NCBI RefSeq assembly: GCF_014137855.1
Contig: NZ_JACGWT010000002.1
Span: forward strand, 248,001-312,000
Source: Microlunatus kandeliicorticis
Lineage (GTDB): Bacteria > Actinomycetota > Actinomycetes > Propionibacteriales > Propionibacteriaceae
Length of the DNA: 64,000 bases
Direction of reading: 5' to 3'
Positions 9,179 to 17,518 of the stretch are shown here, in pieces (position 1 is the stretch's first letter; each line of letters starts with the position of its first letter). The notes below the pieces were generated by a model. That model was not told the origin of the DNA. It did not search any database and saw only the letters and a program-made list of their open reading frames with translations. Both the position numbers and the translations under genes were made by a program.

Positions 9179-9603
9179 GGCGTGGTCACCCGCTCGACCG
9201 GCGCGTAGCCGACCTGCCGGACCGTGCCGAGCCCACCGACGTCGATGAACAACGGGATCCGCCCGGTGACGGTCACGGTCACCCGGGTGGCGCCGCGATC
9301 CACCGTCACGGAAAGGTCGGTCAGGCCGCCCGAGGTCGCGATCCGTTCCGCGGCGGCGCTGGCCGCCCCGTCCGTGCTCCCGTCCACCGCGCTCCCGCGG
9401 GCGATGTCGGTGGCGGCGTCGGTCGCCGCGACGGCCACGTTGTGCCCGTGGACCCACACCCCGGCCTGGATGATGCCGAGGGTGCTCAGCATGATCAACG
9501 GGAACAGCACCGCCCACTGGACCGAGTTGGACAGGCCACGACCGTCCGCGGGCCGGGCTTTCCACCGTCGGAGCGGGCTGGGACGCAGCTGCGTCAGCGA
9601 CAT
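9175..9603 (-). CDS. TadE-like pilus assembly protein
   Basis: A 142-residue protein with a strong GAGGAGGT ribosome site before ATG 9603. The N-terminus runs GRGLSNSVQWAVLFPLIML, like a prepilin but with Gln in place of the usual Glu after the Gly, then a membrane helix and an extracytoplasmic domain. It is the first of three consecutive TadE/TadG-type genes, each overlapping the next by 4 bases. Probably a minor pilin. The missing Glu makes processing uncertain. Confidence 0.75.
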   Translation of the reverse strand: MSLTQLRPSPLRRWKARPADGRGLSNSVQWAVLFPLIMLSTLGIIQAGVWVHGHNVAVAATDAATDIARGSAVDGSTDGAASAAAERIATSGGLTDLSVTVDRGATRVTVTVTGRIPLFIDVGGLGTVRQVGYAPVERVTTP

Positions 9604-9685
9604 GGTGATCACACCTCCTCGGTCAGGGTGCTGGAAGGGGTCGGCCGGCCGTTGATCGGGCCGCCGCACTGAGACGGGGCGGACC

Positions 9686-9871
9686 TCAGTTGCCGGGGAG
9701 GTGGCCCTTGACGTAGAGCGTGATCGCGGTGATGACGATGCCCGCGACGGTGACGGCTCCGGCCAGCAGGATGGCGTTCTCAGTGGACTGGCTGAGCCCG
9801 CGCTCGCGCTGCGCCGGGTCCTGCCAGGCCACCACCAGTCCGAGCAGACCGAGCAGCATGTTCTTGATCAT
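9686..9871 (-). CDS. Flp/Tad-type small pilin
   Basis: A 61-residue protein with an N-terminal hydrophobic stretch (MLLGLLGLVVAW), a polar linker, then ERGLSQSTENAILLAGAVTV, a Flp-like signature with Gly, a short polar stretch and Glu before a hydrophobic helix. The Glu falls at +6 after the Gly rather than the usual +5. Size and position between tadC and the tadE genes fit the structural pilin. No prepilin peptidase (TadV) gene is in this window, so it must be encoded elsewhere. Confidence 0.7.
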   Translation of the reverse strand: MIKNMLLGLLGLVVAWQDPAQRERGLSQSTENAILLAGAVTVAGIVITAITLYVKGHLPGN

Positions 9872-9982
9872 CTGTCCCCCTTGTCGAGGTCATGGGTGGA
9901 ATCCGGTGGGAGCCGCCGTCGCGGAGGGGGCGCCGCGACGGACACGACGCTAGGCACTGCGCAGGCCCAGCGGAAGTGGGCT

Positions 9983-9991
9983 TGTGGACAA
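9983..9991 (-). promoter_or_regulatory. Isolated DnaA box beside the tadC stop
   Basis: TGTGGACAA, complement of TTGTCCACA, sits immediately past the tadC stop codon in the 121-base gap before the pilin gene. It is a perfect match but isolated, so it may be chance or a DnaA titration site. Confidence 0.3.
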
Positions 9992-9992
9992 C

Positions 9993-10901
9993 TCACGAGC
10001 CGACGATCCTGAGCAGCGGCGGGACCAGGAAGATCAACCCGAACACCAGCGCGGGCAGCGCCATGAACACCGTCATGCCTTCGGAGACGGCGTTGGCCTC
10101 ACGCTGCTGCGTCGCCAGGTGCGCGTCGCGGAGCTCCTTGACCCGGGCCCGGAGGGCGGCCGACAGGGCGGCTCCGCTCTCGTCGAGCTGCATGACGTCG
10201 GCGAGATCGGCCAGCTGCGGGAGGTCGAGTCGCTCGGCCACCCGACGGAGCTCGACGAACGGCGATTGCTGCTCGAGCCGTGCGCGTTCGAGCGCGGCCC
10301 GGATCTGCCGGAACACCGGCGCCTCGCTGAGGTTCGCCGCGTTGTGCAGCGCCTGGGTCGCCGAGGCGTTGGCCAGTCGCTCGAGCGTGACCAGGTCGAT
10401 GTAGGTGAGCAGCGCCGCGCCGGCGTCGGTCCGCGAGTCCTTGGCCCGGGCCCGGAGCTGGAGGTCGGGGACGAAGAACCCGACCACCCCACCGAGCAGC
10501 GGCACGAGGACGGGGACGGCGACCGGCAGGGTCCCGGACAGCAGGGCCCAGCAGCCCACGAGCACCGCCGGCATGATCACCCCGGCCACAGCCAGCACCG
10601 CCTTGTCGGCGTAGAACTCGGCGACCGGGATGCCGCGGAGCTCGAGGTCGCGACGCTGTCGGCGCGTCAGCGGGACCGGCGTGCGGCGCGCCAGCCAGGC
10701 GCCGAGCCGGTACGTGCGCCCGGCCCCCTCCGGGGACACGGCGACCGGTTCGCTCACCGGCTCGTCGAACAGACCGCCGACGACGTCGGCCAGCACCGGG
10801 GTGCGCGGGACGAACGCCACCACCAGCGCGATCAGCCCACCGGTGACCAGCACGCCGGTCGCGAGCACCAGCGCCAGCGTCAACCCGGCTCCGGTGATCA
10901 T
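9993..10901 (-). CDS. tadC: TadC, Tad pilus inner-membrane platform (T2SSF family)
   Basis: A 302-residue polytopic membrane protein with a T2SSF domain. Membrane segments lie near the N-terminus, at about 105-150 (two helices) and at the C-terminus (MALPALVFGLIFLVPPLL), with a cytoplasmic helical domain between (LLTYIDLVTLERLANASATQ). With TadB it forms the platform on which the CpaF/TadA ATPase extrudes the pilus. The start overlaps the end of tadB by 4 bases. Confidence 0.9.
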   Translation of the reverse strand: MITGAGLTLALVLATGVLVTGGLIALVVAFVPRTPVLADVVGGLFDEPVSEPVAVSPEGAGRTYRLGAWLARRTPVPLTRRQRRDLELRGIPVAEFYADKAVLAVAGVIMPAVLVGCWALLSGTLPVAVPVLVPLLGGVVGFFVPDLQLRARAKDSRTDAGAALLTYIDLVTLERLANASATQALHNAANLSEAPVFRQIRAALERARLEQQSPFVELRRVAERLDLPQLADLADVMQLDESGAALSAALRARVKELRDAHLATQQREANAVSEGMTVFMALPALVFGLIFLVPPLLRIVGS

Positions 10902-11779
10902 TCCCGACCCCCGACCAGGATCCGGTCGCCCGGCCGGGTGCGGGCGCGGAGTCGCAGCACGACCAGCGAACCGAGGTAGGCCGAGACCAGCGCGAGCAGC
11001 AGGACCTGGCCGAGCGGGCTGCCGTACGGGGCGAAGAAGTCCCGCCCGAAGGCAAACGCGAGCCCGAGGGTGACCCCGGTGATGATCGTGACCTGCCGGA
11101 CGACAGTGAACGGCTTGGCGCGTTCGGTCTCCACCTCACGACGGCCGGCCAGCTGCGCTTGCAGCGAGTCGGCCAGAGCGGTCAGCGTGGTGGACGCTCC
11201 GGTGGAGCCGCGGTTGGAGGCCAGGATCAGCGCGGCGACCACGCCGTCGGCGTCCGGGGAGTCGAGCGCGTCGGCGAAGCGCATCAGCGCGTCGCGGGTG
11301 TCCCACCGGTTGTTCAGCCGGGCGACGAGGACGCCGAGCTCGGTCTCCAGCTGAGGTGGCGCGGTGCGGCGGGAGAGCCGGATCGCGTCCGGGATCGACT
11401 TTCCGGTGGGGAGCGCCGCCGAGAGGGTCCGGACCCAGCGGTCGAGCGCCTCGAGCAGCTCGACGTCCCGCGGCTTGGGTGCCACCAGCACCAGCGGCAG
11501 CACCAGCGCGGCCATCGGGAACAGCAGCACGGCCACCACCCAGCCCGTCAGCGCGGCCACCAGCACGCCCGCGACCGTCGCGCCAAGCAGCACCAGGTCG
11601 CGTCGACGTCCGGCCGGTCCGCTCGGACGGCGGGTGAGCCGCGCCCAGCGGAGACCGACGCCGGTTCGTGGCCCGGTGCGGGCCGGTGTCGGCTCGCTCC
11701 GGCGGAGCCCACGGACGATCGCCAGGACGCCGAAGACGAGGGCCGCTCCGCAGAGCGCGGCCCCGACCGCGCCGGTCAC
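10898..11779 (-). CDS. tadB: TadB, Tad pilus inner-membrane platform (T2SSF family)
   Basis: A 293-residue membrane protein with an N-terminal helix, a central pair of membrane helices (LVLLGATVAGVLVAALTGWV), a cytoplasmic T2SSF domain with LSAALPTGKSIPDAIRLSRR, and C-terminal helices. It is the partner of TadC in the pilus motor platform. Its start overlaps the end of the CpaF/TadA gene by 4 bases and its end overlaps tadC, so the three genes are translationally coupled. Confidence 0.9.
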   Translation of the reverse strand: MTGAVGAALCGAALVFGVLAIVRGLRRSEPTPARTGPRTGVGLRWARLTRRPSGPAGRRRDLVLLGATVAGVLVAALTGWVVAVLLFPMAALVLPLVLVAPKPRDVELLEALDRWVRTLSAALPTGKSIPDAIRLSRRTAPPQLETELGVLVARLNNRWDTRDALMRFADALDSPDADGVVAALILASNRGSTGASTTLTALADSLQAQLAGRREVETERAKPFTVVRQVTIITGVTLGLAFAFGRDFFAPYGSPLGQVLLLALVSAYLGSLVVLRLRARTRPGDRILVGGRE

Positions 11780-13425
11780 GGTCGGACTCCCCGGCGGAAG
11801 TATTCAGAAGGGACGGACCCGGCGAAAGCTTCGTCCTCGGTGCCGAGGCCCTCGCCACCGGGGAGCGGGCGGCGGAAGGGCGCGAGCTCGGCGGCGAAGT
11901 CGGCGTCGGGGAAGAAGCCGGCCGGTTGCCGGCCGTCCCCGCCGGCGCTGTAGGTCAGGTGAGTGGTCGGGCGGTCGGCCTCGATGGCGCGGGTCACCTG
12001 GCGGATCTCGCTGACGAACCGCTGCCGGCGTCCGCCCTTCCACGTGTCGTCGATCAGCCGGATGTGCACGAACAGGCTGATGTTGTGCGCGATCTGCCGG
12101 TAGGCCTCATCGATGGTCAGGACCCCGCCCTGTGCGACGCGGGACGCGAGCCGGTCCATCGTCGAGGCGGCCGAGTGGGAGTGGGTCGTGGACAACGTGC
12201 CCGCCCCGGCCTGCATCGCCTCGAACATCGCCGCGGCCTCGCCGCCGCGCACCTCGCCGACCACCAGCCGGGAGAGGTTCTGGCGGAGCGCCTCGGGCAT
12301 CAGGTCGGCGACCGTGACGTTGCCGAGCGACTCCCGGCCCTGCACCTCGCCGTGCCCGACGCGCGCCTGCAGAGCCAGGATGTTCTGCCGTCCCGGTTGC
12401 CGGTGGGTCATCAGCTCGTAGTCGGTCTCGAGCGTGCCGAACCGCTCGGTCGTGGGGATCGCGTGGATCAGGGCGCGGAGCAGGGTGGTCTTGCCGGCGC
12501 CCTGATCCCCGGAGATGACGATCGACTTCCGCGCCAGCACGGCGGCGTCGAGGAACCGGGCCACCTCGAGCGGCAGCATCCCGCCGCGGACGAGGTCGGC
12601 GAGCGACACGTCGGTGAGGATGTGCTGCCGGATCACCACGCTCGGCCGGTAGGACAGCCCGAACCCGATCGCGTGCAACCGGAACCGCTCGCCGAGCGCG
12701 AGGGTCATCGTCGGGTGGGTGTCGTCGAACGGACGGCTGGGGCTGGCGTTCTCGCCGAGGAACCGGATCGCGTCGACCAGCTCCTCGTCGCTGTCGGCGA
12801 CCGGCGGGAAGGTCTCGCGATGCCCGTCGCCGTACTGGACAACGACCGAGTCCCAGCCGTGGATCTCGATGTTCTCCGCGTCGGGCAGCTCGAACAGCGG
12901 CTGGAGCCGACCGAACCCGAACACCGCGTCCTCGACGGCCCGCACGTAGGACTGCTCGGTCTCGGCCGACCAGAGCGCTTCGCCCTCGCGGTGCAGCGCC
13001 CGGACGTGGTCGGCGACGACCCGCCGGATGACCGCGCGTCCCATCAGCAGCCGGTCCTCGGTGGGCATCGGCCGACCGAGGTCCGCCAGGTGCGCCTGGG
13101 TCTGCTCGGTAATCCGCTCGGAGGCCTCCTTGCGGAGCAGCACGACGCGTGGCCAGTCCACCTCCTCGCCGGCCCGCCGCGGCGAGAGCCGACGGCCGCC
13201 GTCCGGCTCGCTTCCCGGGCGGCCAGACGCCGAGGATCGCAGGGTGCCGGCTCCGCGCGCCGCGAGCGTCTGTTCAGCCCGCAGATCGGTTGCCGTCGAG
13301 GGGCCGGCCCCGGCGAACAGCGGCAGCTCGGTGAGCCCACGCGGCGGCGTCCGGTCGGCACCGACTGGCTCTTGAACGTCTTGGCGTCGGCCGGGTCCGT
13401 GGCCGAACCGCGTGCCGCCGCTCAC
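11776..13425 (-). CDS. tadA: CpaF/TadA secretion ATPase of the Tad pilus
   Basis: A 549-residue hexameric ATPase that powers Flp pilus extrusion. It has a poorly conserved N-terminal stretch of about 120 residues, the N-terminal CpaF domain (NIEIHGWDSVVVQYGDG), Walker A GDQGAGKTT near residue 305, and Walker B region LSRLVVGEVRGGEAAAMF. The His-box TLSTTHSHSA follows. The same frame is open far upstream, but that part lies over the cpaE gene and is a shadow. GTG 13425 gives a GTGA overlap with the upstream stop. Confidence 0.93.
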   Translation of the reverse strand: MSGGTRFGHGPGRRQDVQEPVGADRTPPRGLTELPLFAGAGPSTATDLRAEQTLAARGAGTLRSSASGRPGSEPDGGRRLSPRRAGEEVDWPRVVLLRKEASERITEQTQAHLADLGRPMPTEDRLLMGRAVIRRVVADHVRALHREGEALWSAETEQSYVRAVEDAVFGFGRLQPLFELPDAENIEIHGWDSVVVQYGDGHRETFPPVADSDEELVDAIRFLGENASPSRPFDDTHPTMTLALGERFRLHAIGFGLSYRPSVVIRQHILTDVSLADLVRGGMLPLEVARFLDAAVLARKSIVISGDQGAGKTTLLRALIHAIPTTERFGTLETDYELMTHRQPGRQNILALQARVGHGEVQGRESLGNVTVADLMPEALRQNLSRLVVGEVRGGEAAAMFEAMQAGAGTLSTTHSHSAASTMDRLASRVAQGGVLTIDEAYRQIAHNISLFVHIRLIDDTWKGGRRQRFVSEIRQVTRAIEADRPTTHLTYSAGGDGRQPAGFFPDADFAAELAPFRRPLPGGEGLGTEDEAFAGSVPSEYFRRGVRP

Positions 13426-14276
13426 CGTCTGCTCCCCGGCACTGCAGCGACCCCGACCGGTTCGGTGGGCGACGGCCGCGGCGCCGCGGCGGCCCCATCG
13501 TCGAGCCGGTCGCTCCGGCTGCCGATCCGCGCCTGCAGCTCGGCGCCGACGTGCGGCAGCGCCCGCGGGAGCGGCGCCGTGTCGAAGCGGCGCGAGCGGC
13601 GGCCGCCGTCGACCAGCGCGGCGGCCGACTCGGGGTCGTCGGGGACGGTGCTCAGCACCGGCAGGCCGAGCAGCGCGGCGATCTCGGCGGACCGGTAGGG
13701 CCGGCCCTCGCCGATCACGACGACGCCGGCGAGGTCGCCACCGCCGGCCAGCCGGGCCTGCTCGGCCAGCTGGGTGCCGTGCCAGCGCGCGGCGGCCAGC
13801 GCCCGCAGACTGCTCCGGGTCACCAGCGCGCACACGTCGGCGCGTTCGAGCAGGGCCTGCGGCACCCCGCCGGCCCCGAGTCGGCCGAGGTCGACGACCA
13901 CGTCGATGCCGCTGTCGCCGAACCGGACGAAGGTCTCGGCCAGCTCGGGCCAGACCGGCTCGAAGAGCGCGGCGTTGCCCGGCCGGACGAACCCAGGGAG
14001 CAACCGGCGCGAGGTGGCCGGGTCGTCGGCGAGCGGCACGGTCTGGTCGCTGACCACCTCGCGGAGCGGTCGCCGGTCGCGGTGACCCTCGGCGACGCGC
14101 AGCAGCCCCTTGCCGGTGCGGACCTGACCGCCGAGGAACCCGGCCAGCACGGCCTGCGAGGCCGAGGGATCGGCGTCGACCAGGATGACCGACCGCGGCC
14201 AGGTGAGGGCGAGGCCGAGGGCGAGCGTGGTCACCCCCGGTGCACCCGAGGCGGACGCGAGCACGAGGACGGCCAC
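13422..14276 (-). CDS. CpaE-like MinD/ParA-type ATPase of the Tad locus
   Basis: A 284-residue cytoplasmic protein of the CpaE/TadZ type, which localises Tad pilus assembly. It opens VLVLASASGAPGVTTLALGLA, an atypical P-loop without the usual Lys pair, and has VILVDADPSASQAVLAG and a MinD-like middle (VDLGRLGAG). The weak Walker A suggests altered or lost ATP hydrolysis, as in some TadZ proteins. GTG 14276 lies 3 bases past the upstream stop and its own stop overlaps the CpaF gene. Confidence 0.8.
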   Translation of the reverse strand: MAVLVLASASGAPGVTTLALGLALTWPRSVILVDADPSASQAVLAGFLGGQVRTGKGLLRVAEGHRDRRPLREVVSDQTVPLADDPATSRRLLPGFVRPGNAALFEPVWPELAETFVRFGDSGIDVVVDLGRLGAGGVPQALLERADVCALVTRSSLRALAAARWHGTQLAEQARLAGGGDLAGVVVIGEGRPYRSAEIAALLGLPVLSTVPDDPESAAALVDGGRRSRRFDTAPLPRALPHVGAELQARIGSRSDRLDDGAAAAPRPSPTEPVGVAAVPGSRR

Positions 14277-14279
14277 CGC

Positions 14280-14927
14280 TCAGCGCTCCGGGTCGCGGAC
14301 GAGGACCAGCCGGTCGGTCGCGGCCAGCGCGGCCGCGGCGCCCGCCTGCGCCGACGCGACATCCAGATCGACGACGACCGACTGGCGGTCGGCGGTCGGG
14401 GTCAGCGAGAGGACGGTGGCGTCGATCGACAGCCCGCTGTAGTCGTCGCGGTAATCGGGTTGGGCACCGGACGGCGGCAGGGCGATCAACCGGACCGGGC
14501 TGCTCGGCTGGAGGAACCCGGTCGGGGCGCGCCCGGCCGCGAGTTTGACCCCGACCACGCTGTGCCCGGTCTCCGGCAGCACCGTCCGGGCCACGGCACC
14601 GGGGGCCAGCAGGGTGCCCTGCATCAGGTCCACGGTGGCCTGCTGGCCGACCAGGCCGGCGAGCTCGGTCGCCGGCACGGTCCGGATCCCCGCCGTGTTG
14701 CCGACCCGGACCACGGTGAGGTCGTCGGCGGTCAGCGTGGTGCCGCGGTAGACGGTGGAGCGGACAGCCACCACCTCGCGGGCCTCCGAGGCTTGGTTGT
14801 AGAGGAAGAACGCACCCAGCGCGCCGAGACAGAGCGCGACCACCCCGAGCGCGATCCACCTGGGGCTCCGTCGCACCTTCGGTGCGGCGGGCGCGGGCAG
14901 CCGAGGCGCCGGCGCGCCAACGTCCAT
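14280..14927 (-). CDS. SAF-domain protein, RcpC/CpaB-like
   Basis: A 215-residue protein with a proline-rich N-terminus, one membrane helix (WIALGVVALCLGALGAFFLY) and an extracytoplasmic SAF domain (VYRGTTLTADDLTVVRVG). CpaB/RcpC proteins help assemble the pilus in the envelope. ATG 14927 follows GAGGG at good spacing. It is the first structural gene of the Tad operon; a gap of about 270 bases separates it from the sigma-like gene upstream. Confidence 0.8.
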   Translation of the reverse strand: MDVGAPAPRLPAPAAPKVRRSPRWIALGVVALCLGALGAFFLYNQASEAREVVAVRSTVYRGTTLTADDLTVVRVGNTAGIRTVPATELAGLVGQQATVDLMQGTLLAPGAVARTVLPETGHSVVGVKLAAGRAPTGFLQPSSPVRLIALPPSGAQPDYRDDYSGLSIDATVLSLTPTADRQSVVVDLDVASAQAGAAAALAATDRLVLVRDPER

Positions 14928-15193
14928 GTCTACGTTCCCTCTCGTGTTCCCCGTGCGCACCGGACCACGGCCGTGGGCTCGCACCGCACGCGGCGGTCCG
15001 GGAATCCGTCAGCCGGGCCATCCGGGACGAGGGTGGAGCGACGTCCGGGACCCAGGGGCCGAGCGGCGACGGATAACCAGATCTCAACACACAGAGGGTT
15101 CGTCGTGGGCCGAACCGGAGAATTTGCGGCGGGATCGATCACGACGCATCGGATCCGCCGTGGTCGGCATCCGCCCCGAAACCGGCTCGCCAC

Positions 15194-15943
15194 CTAGGCC
15201 GCCGCCAGCTCGCCGGCGTGGGCGGCCAGCCGGCGGACGGCGCGGCTGCACCGGTAGCGCACCATCGCGTGGCTGATCCGGAGCCGCTCGGCGACGTCGG
15301 CGCCGGGTCGGCCCTCGACGTAGACGGCGTGCAGCACCGCCTGGCTCTGCGGGTCGAGCAGACCCAGTTCGGCCGCGGAGGCGATCACCGCGGTCGCCGA
15401 GACGCCGCCGGGCTCCGGCGTGCCCAGCACCCAGCCCGGGAGACCCGGACCCAGCTGGTCCACCGGGTCATCGGGTCCGCCGCCCTCGGACCGGACCGCC
15501 TTGAGGGTGTCGAGGGCCAGATTCGCCGCGATCCGCCGCGGCCGGCGCTCGAGCGGGTAGGTCCGGACCCGGACCCACAGATGGGTGAGGTAATCGTCGA
15601 GGTCCGCGCTCGGGTCGCGGTGCGCCATCCGGATCATCTTGGGCACCATCGCCCGGAGCAGCACCAGTGCGGCCACGCCGATCGGTCCGGACGGGTCCGA
15701 CCGAGTCCCGCCACCCTCCTGCTCGGCCCGGATCAGTCGGCCGAGCACCGGATCGGGATCCGCACCGACCCGCGCGAGCACGTCGGCCGGCGTGCGGCAG
15801 TCGGCCAGCCGTGGCTCGTCAGCCCAGTCGGCGATCTGCCGCTCCGGCCGGTCCGCCACCTGAGACCACGTGGCCTGCAACCGCGCCCCCAGCCCGGACG
15901 GCGCTGAGACCGCTATCCCGTTCCGCCCCGTCGTCGACGTCAT
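15194..15943 (-). CDS. Sigma-70-like DNA-binding protein upstream of the Tad operon
   Basis: A 249-residue protein. The middle (MVPKMIRMAHRDPSADLDDY ... LTHLWVRVR) recalls sigma region 2. The end has an HTH like region 4 (LDPQSQAVLHAVYVEGRPGA, then DVAERLRISHAMVRYRCSRA). The first part is unlike any domain I recognise. ATG 15943 follows GGGGGAG at good spacing. Position and strand suggest it controls the Tad genes. Region 2 is degenerate, so it may be a transcription factor derived from an ECF sigma rather than a working sigma factor. Confidence 0.65.
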   Translation of the reverse strand: MTSTTGRNGIAVSAPSGLGARLQATWSQVADRPERQIADWADEPRLADCRTPADVLARVGADPDPVLGRLIRAEQEGGGTRSDPSGPIGVAALVLLRAMVPKMIRMAHRDPSADLDDYLTHLWVRVRTYPLERRPRRIAANLALDTLKAVRSEGGGPDDPVDQLGPGLPGWVLGTPEPGGVSATAVIASAAELGLLDPQSQAVLHAVYVEGRPGADVAERLRISHAMVRYRCSRAVRRLAAHAGELAAA

Positions 15944-16005
15944 CTGCACCACTCCCCCGGCTCTCCTGGCCGGCTTCCCGACCGGCGCTCCGAGCCTGGT
16001 CGGCG

Positions 16006-16069
16006 GGTGTTGTCCGTGGTGTTGTCCAGCCCTGCCGAGGTGTTGTCCGGGCGGAGGGATGTGTTGCCC
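16006..16069. repeat. Three perfect GGTGTTGTCC direct repeats plus a variant
   Basis: GGTGTTGTCC occurs at 16006-16015, 16018-16027 and 16039-16048, with a variant TGTGTTGCCC at 16060-16069. Start-to-start spacings are 12, 21 and 21 bases, close to one and two helical turns. The array ends about 60 bases upstream of the sigma-like gene start (minus strand), a good place for operator sites. Each copy contains TTGTCC, the left part of a DnaA box. Confidence 0.6.
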
Positions 16070-16530
16070 GCTGCCGTCCGTGCTGGGTCTCTGACGCGGT
16101 CGAACGAACAACCTCAGGACTGGCTGAAGCGACCTCAAGAAATCGTCAGGAACCGGGCGATCCCTTGAGCCAATCTTGAGCCGACGCTGGTGATTCGAGC
16201 AGAAAAACTGAAGGTTGAAGGGTCAATCTGAACCCGTCGCACCTCCGTGGGAAACCGCGGACCCTGGGGCGTCGGAGCAATCTTGGAGGGGTGTTCCGAC
16301 GCCTCGAGCGGGACTTCGTTCGAGGCATGGTCCGGTGCGTGGCAGGGCCTCGACCCACAAGGATCCATGGGGATGGATCAGTGCAGGTTCAGCGACTGAC
16401 TGCGCTCGTGCTGGTGTTCGGGGGATCACCGCAGGCACGACGGAGCCGGGGCTGGTCGACGAGCCGGTCCCGCTGGTGACAGCCGGCGGGGCCGGTTCGT
16501 GTTCTCCGCTCAGGGCCACGGCGTCTCGCT

Positions 16531-16680
16531 CGCGCTTCGACGGGCTCAGCGCACGTCCCACCCCGCGCTTCGACAGGCTCAGCGCACGTCCCACCCTCAC
16601 CACCCGCACGCGCTTCGACAGGCTCAGCGCACGTCCCACCTCACCGCCCACCCCGCGCTTCGACAGGCTCAGCGGACGTC
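16531..16680. repeat. REP-like cluster, four copies
   Basis: Four direct copies of a unit with core GCTTCGACRGGCTCAGC followed by GCACGTCCC (last copy GGACGTCCC) at about 16533, 16566, 16611 and 16656. Spacing varies from 33 to 45 bases. The core is the reverse complement of the repeats at 38.0-38.4 kb and 51.6 kb, so it is one dispersed family. Confidence 0.85.
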
Positions 16681-16768
16681 CCGGCCCCAGGGCTGAGTGC
16701 GGGCGCAGAAGGTCTGTGGAGGATCTGTGCCCCGTGTCGATCGGCCCGGTCGGCGGTCGGGTCACGGC

Positions 16769-16774
16769 TAACCT
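16769..16774 (+). promoter_or_regulatory. -10 box of a leaderless DUF3592 transcript
   Basis: TAACCT lies exactly 7 bases before the GTG start at 16782, with no ribosome site between. This is the usual geometry of leaderless actinobacterial mRNAs, whose first base is the start codon. Confidence 0.55.
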
Positions 16775-16781
16775 GACGCCC

Positions 16782-17309
16782 GTGAAGTGGTTCCGATTCC
16801 CCCGGGTGCTCGGCGTGGTCGCCGTGGTCTACCTGCTGGCGGTGGCGGTGCTCTTCGCCCGGCTCTCGATGGAGAACCGCTCGTTCTTGGCCAACGCCGA
16901 CTCCACCCAGGGCACCGTGGTGGCCCTGGTGCCGCGCACCTTCAGCGGCGGTGAGCGCGGCCCCGGTCTGCACCGCAACCGCGGCGTGCCACTGGCCCCC
17001 GAGATCCGGTTCACCGTCAACGGCCAGAGCTACACCTACACACCGGTCAACGGCCGCTACAAGCCCAACGTGCGGATCGGCGACCAGGTGACGATCCTCT
17101 ACTCCCCCGACGACCCGGCCAGCACCGCCCGGCTCGCCGGCGAGGGACGCGTGGTGATCCCGGTGATCACCATCGGGTTCGCGCTGCTCGCGGTGGCGCT
17201 CGTGGTGGTGCTGGTCCGCACCCGCAAGCTCGGTGCGCCGCCCCCCGCCCAGCAGCAGCACCAGGCCGGCCGCCGGCCGCCGCAGCCCGAGCTGCCCCGC
17301 GCCTCCTGA
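16782..17309 (+). CDS. DUF3592 membrane protein
   Basis: A 175-residue protein with an N-terminal membrane helix (VLGVVAVVYLLAVAVLFARL), an extracytoplasmic beta-rich domain with PEIRFTVNGQSYTYTPVN and VTILYSPDDPASTARL typical of DUF3592, and a second helix (VIPVITIGFALLAVALVVVL) before a basic, proline-rich cytoplasmic tail. GTG 16782 is chosen because the conserved protein begins there and a -10 box sits 7 bases before it. Function is unknown. Confidence 0.8.
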   Translation: MKWFRFPRVLGVVAVVYLLAVAVLFARLSMENRSFLANADSTQGTVVALVPRTFSGGERGPGLHRNRGVPLAPEIRFTVNGQSYTYTPVNGRYKPNVRIGDQVTILYSPDDPASTARLAGEGRVVIPVITIGFALLAVALVVVLVRTRKLGAPPPAQQQHQAGRRPPQPELPRAS

Positions 17310-17518
17310 CCAACCCGACCCGCGACCGGACGTCCGCCGCGGGCCCTCCCGACGTCGGCCGGGACGACTGTGGACACCCTGTGGGAGCGCCGCGTCGGAC
17401 TGGTCGCGGTCCGGGCGCTCCGTGGCAGACTGACGCGCGGCCTGCCTACGGCGGGCCGGATCCCGGCCGGACAGGCGTCCGCCGCGGGGTCACCCGACAG
17501 GCGCGAAGGACAACACCC

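Larger units (their letters stand above)
15944..16781. other. Long intergenic region with direct repeats and REP-like elements
   Basis: About 840 bases with no gene I can support. From left to right it holds three perfect GGTGTTGTCC repeats (16006-16048) upstream of the sigma-like gene, an AT-richer stretch around 16130-16230 (likely promoter DNA), four REP-like copies (16531-16680) and the -10 box of the DUF3592 gene (16769-16774). Confidence 0.5.
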
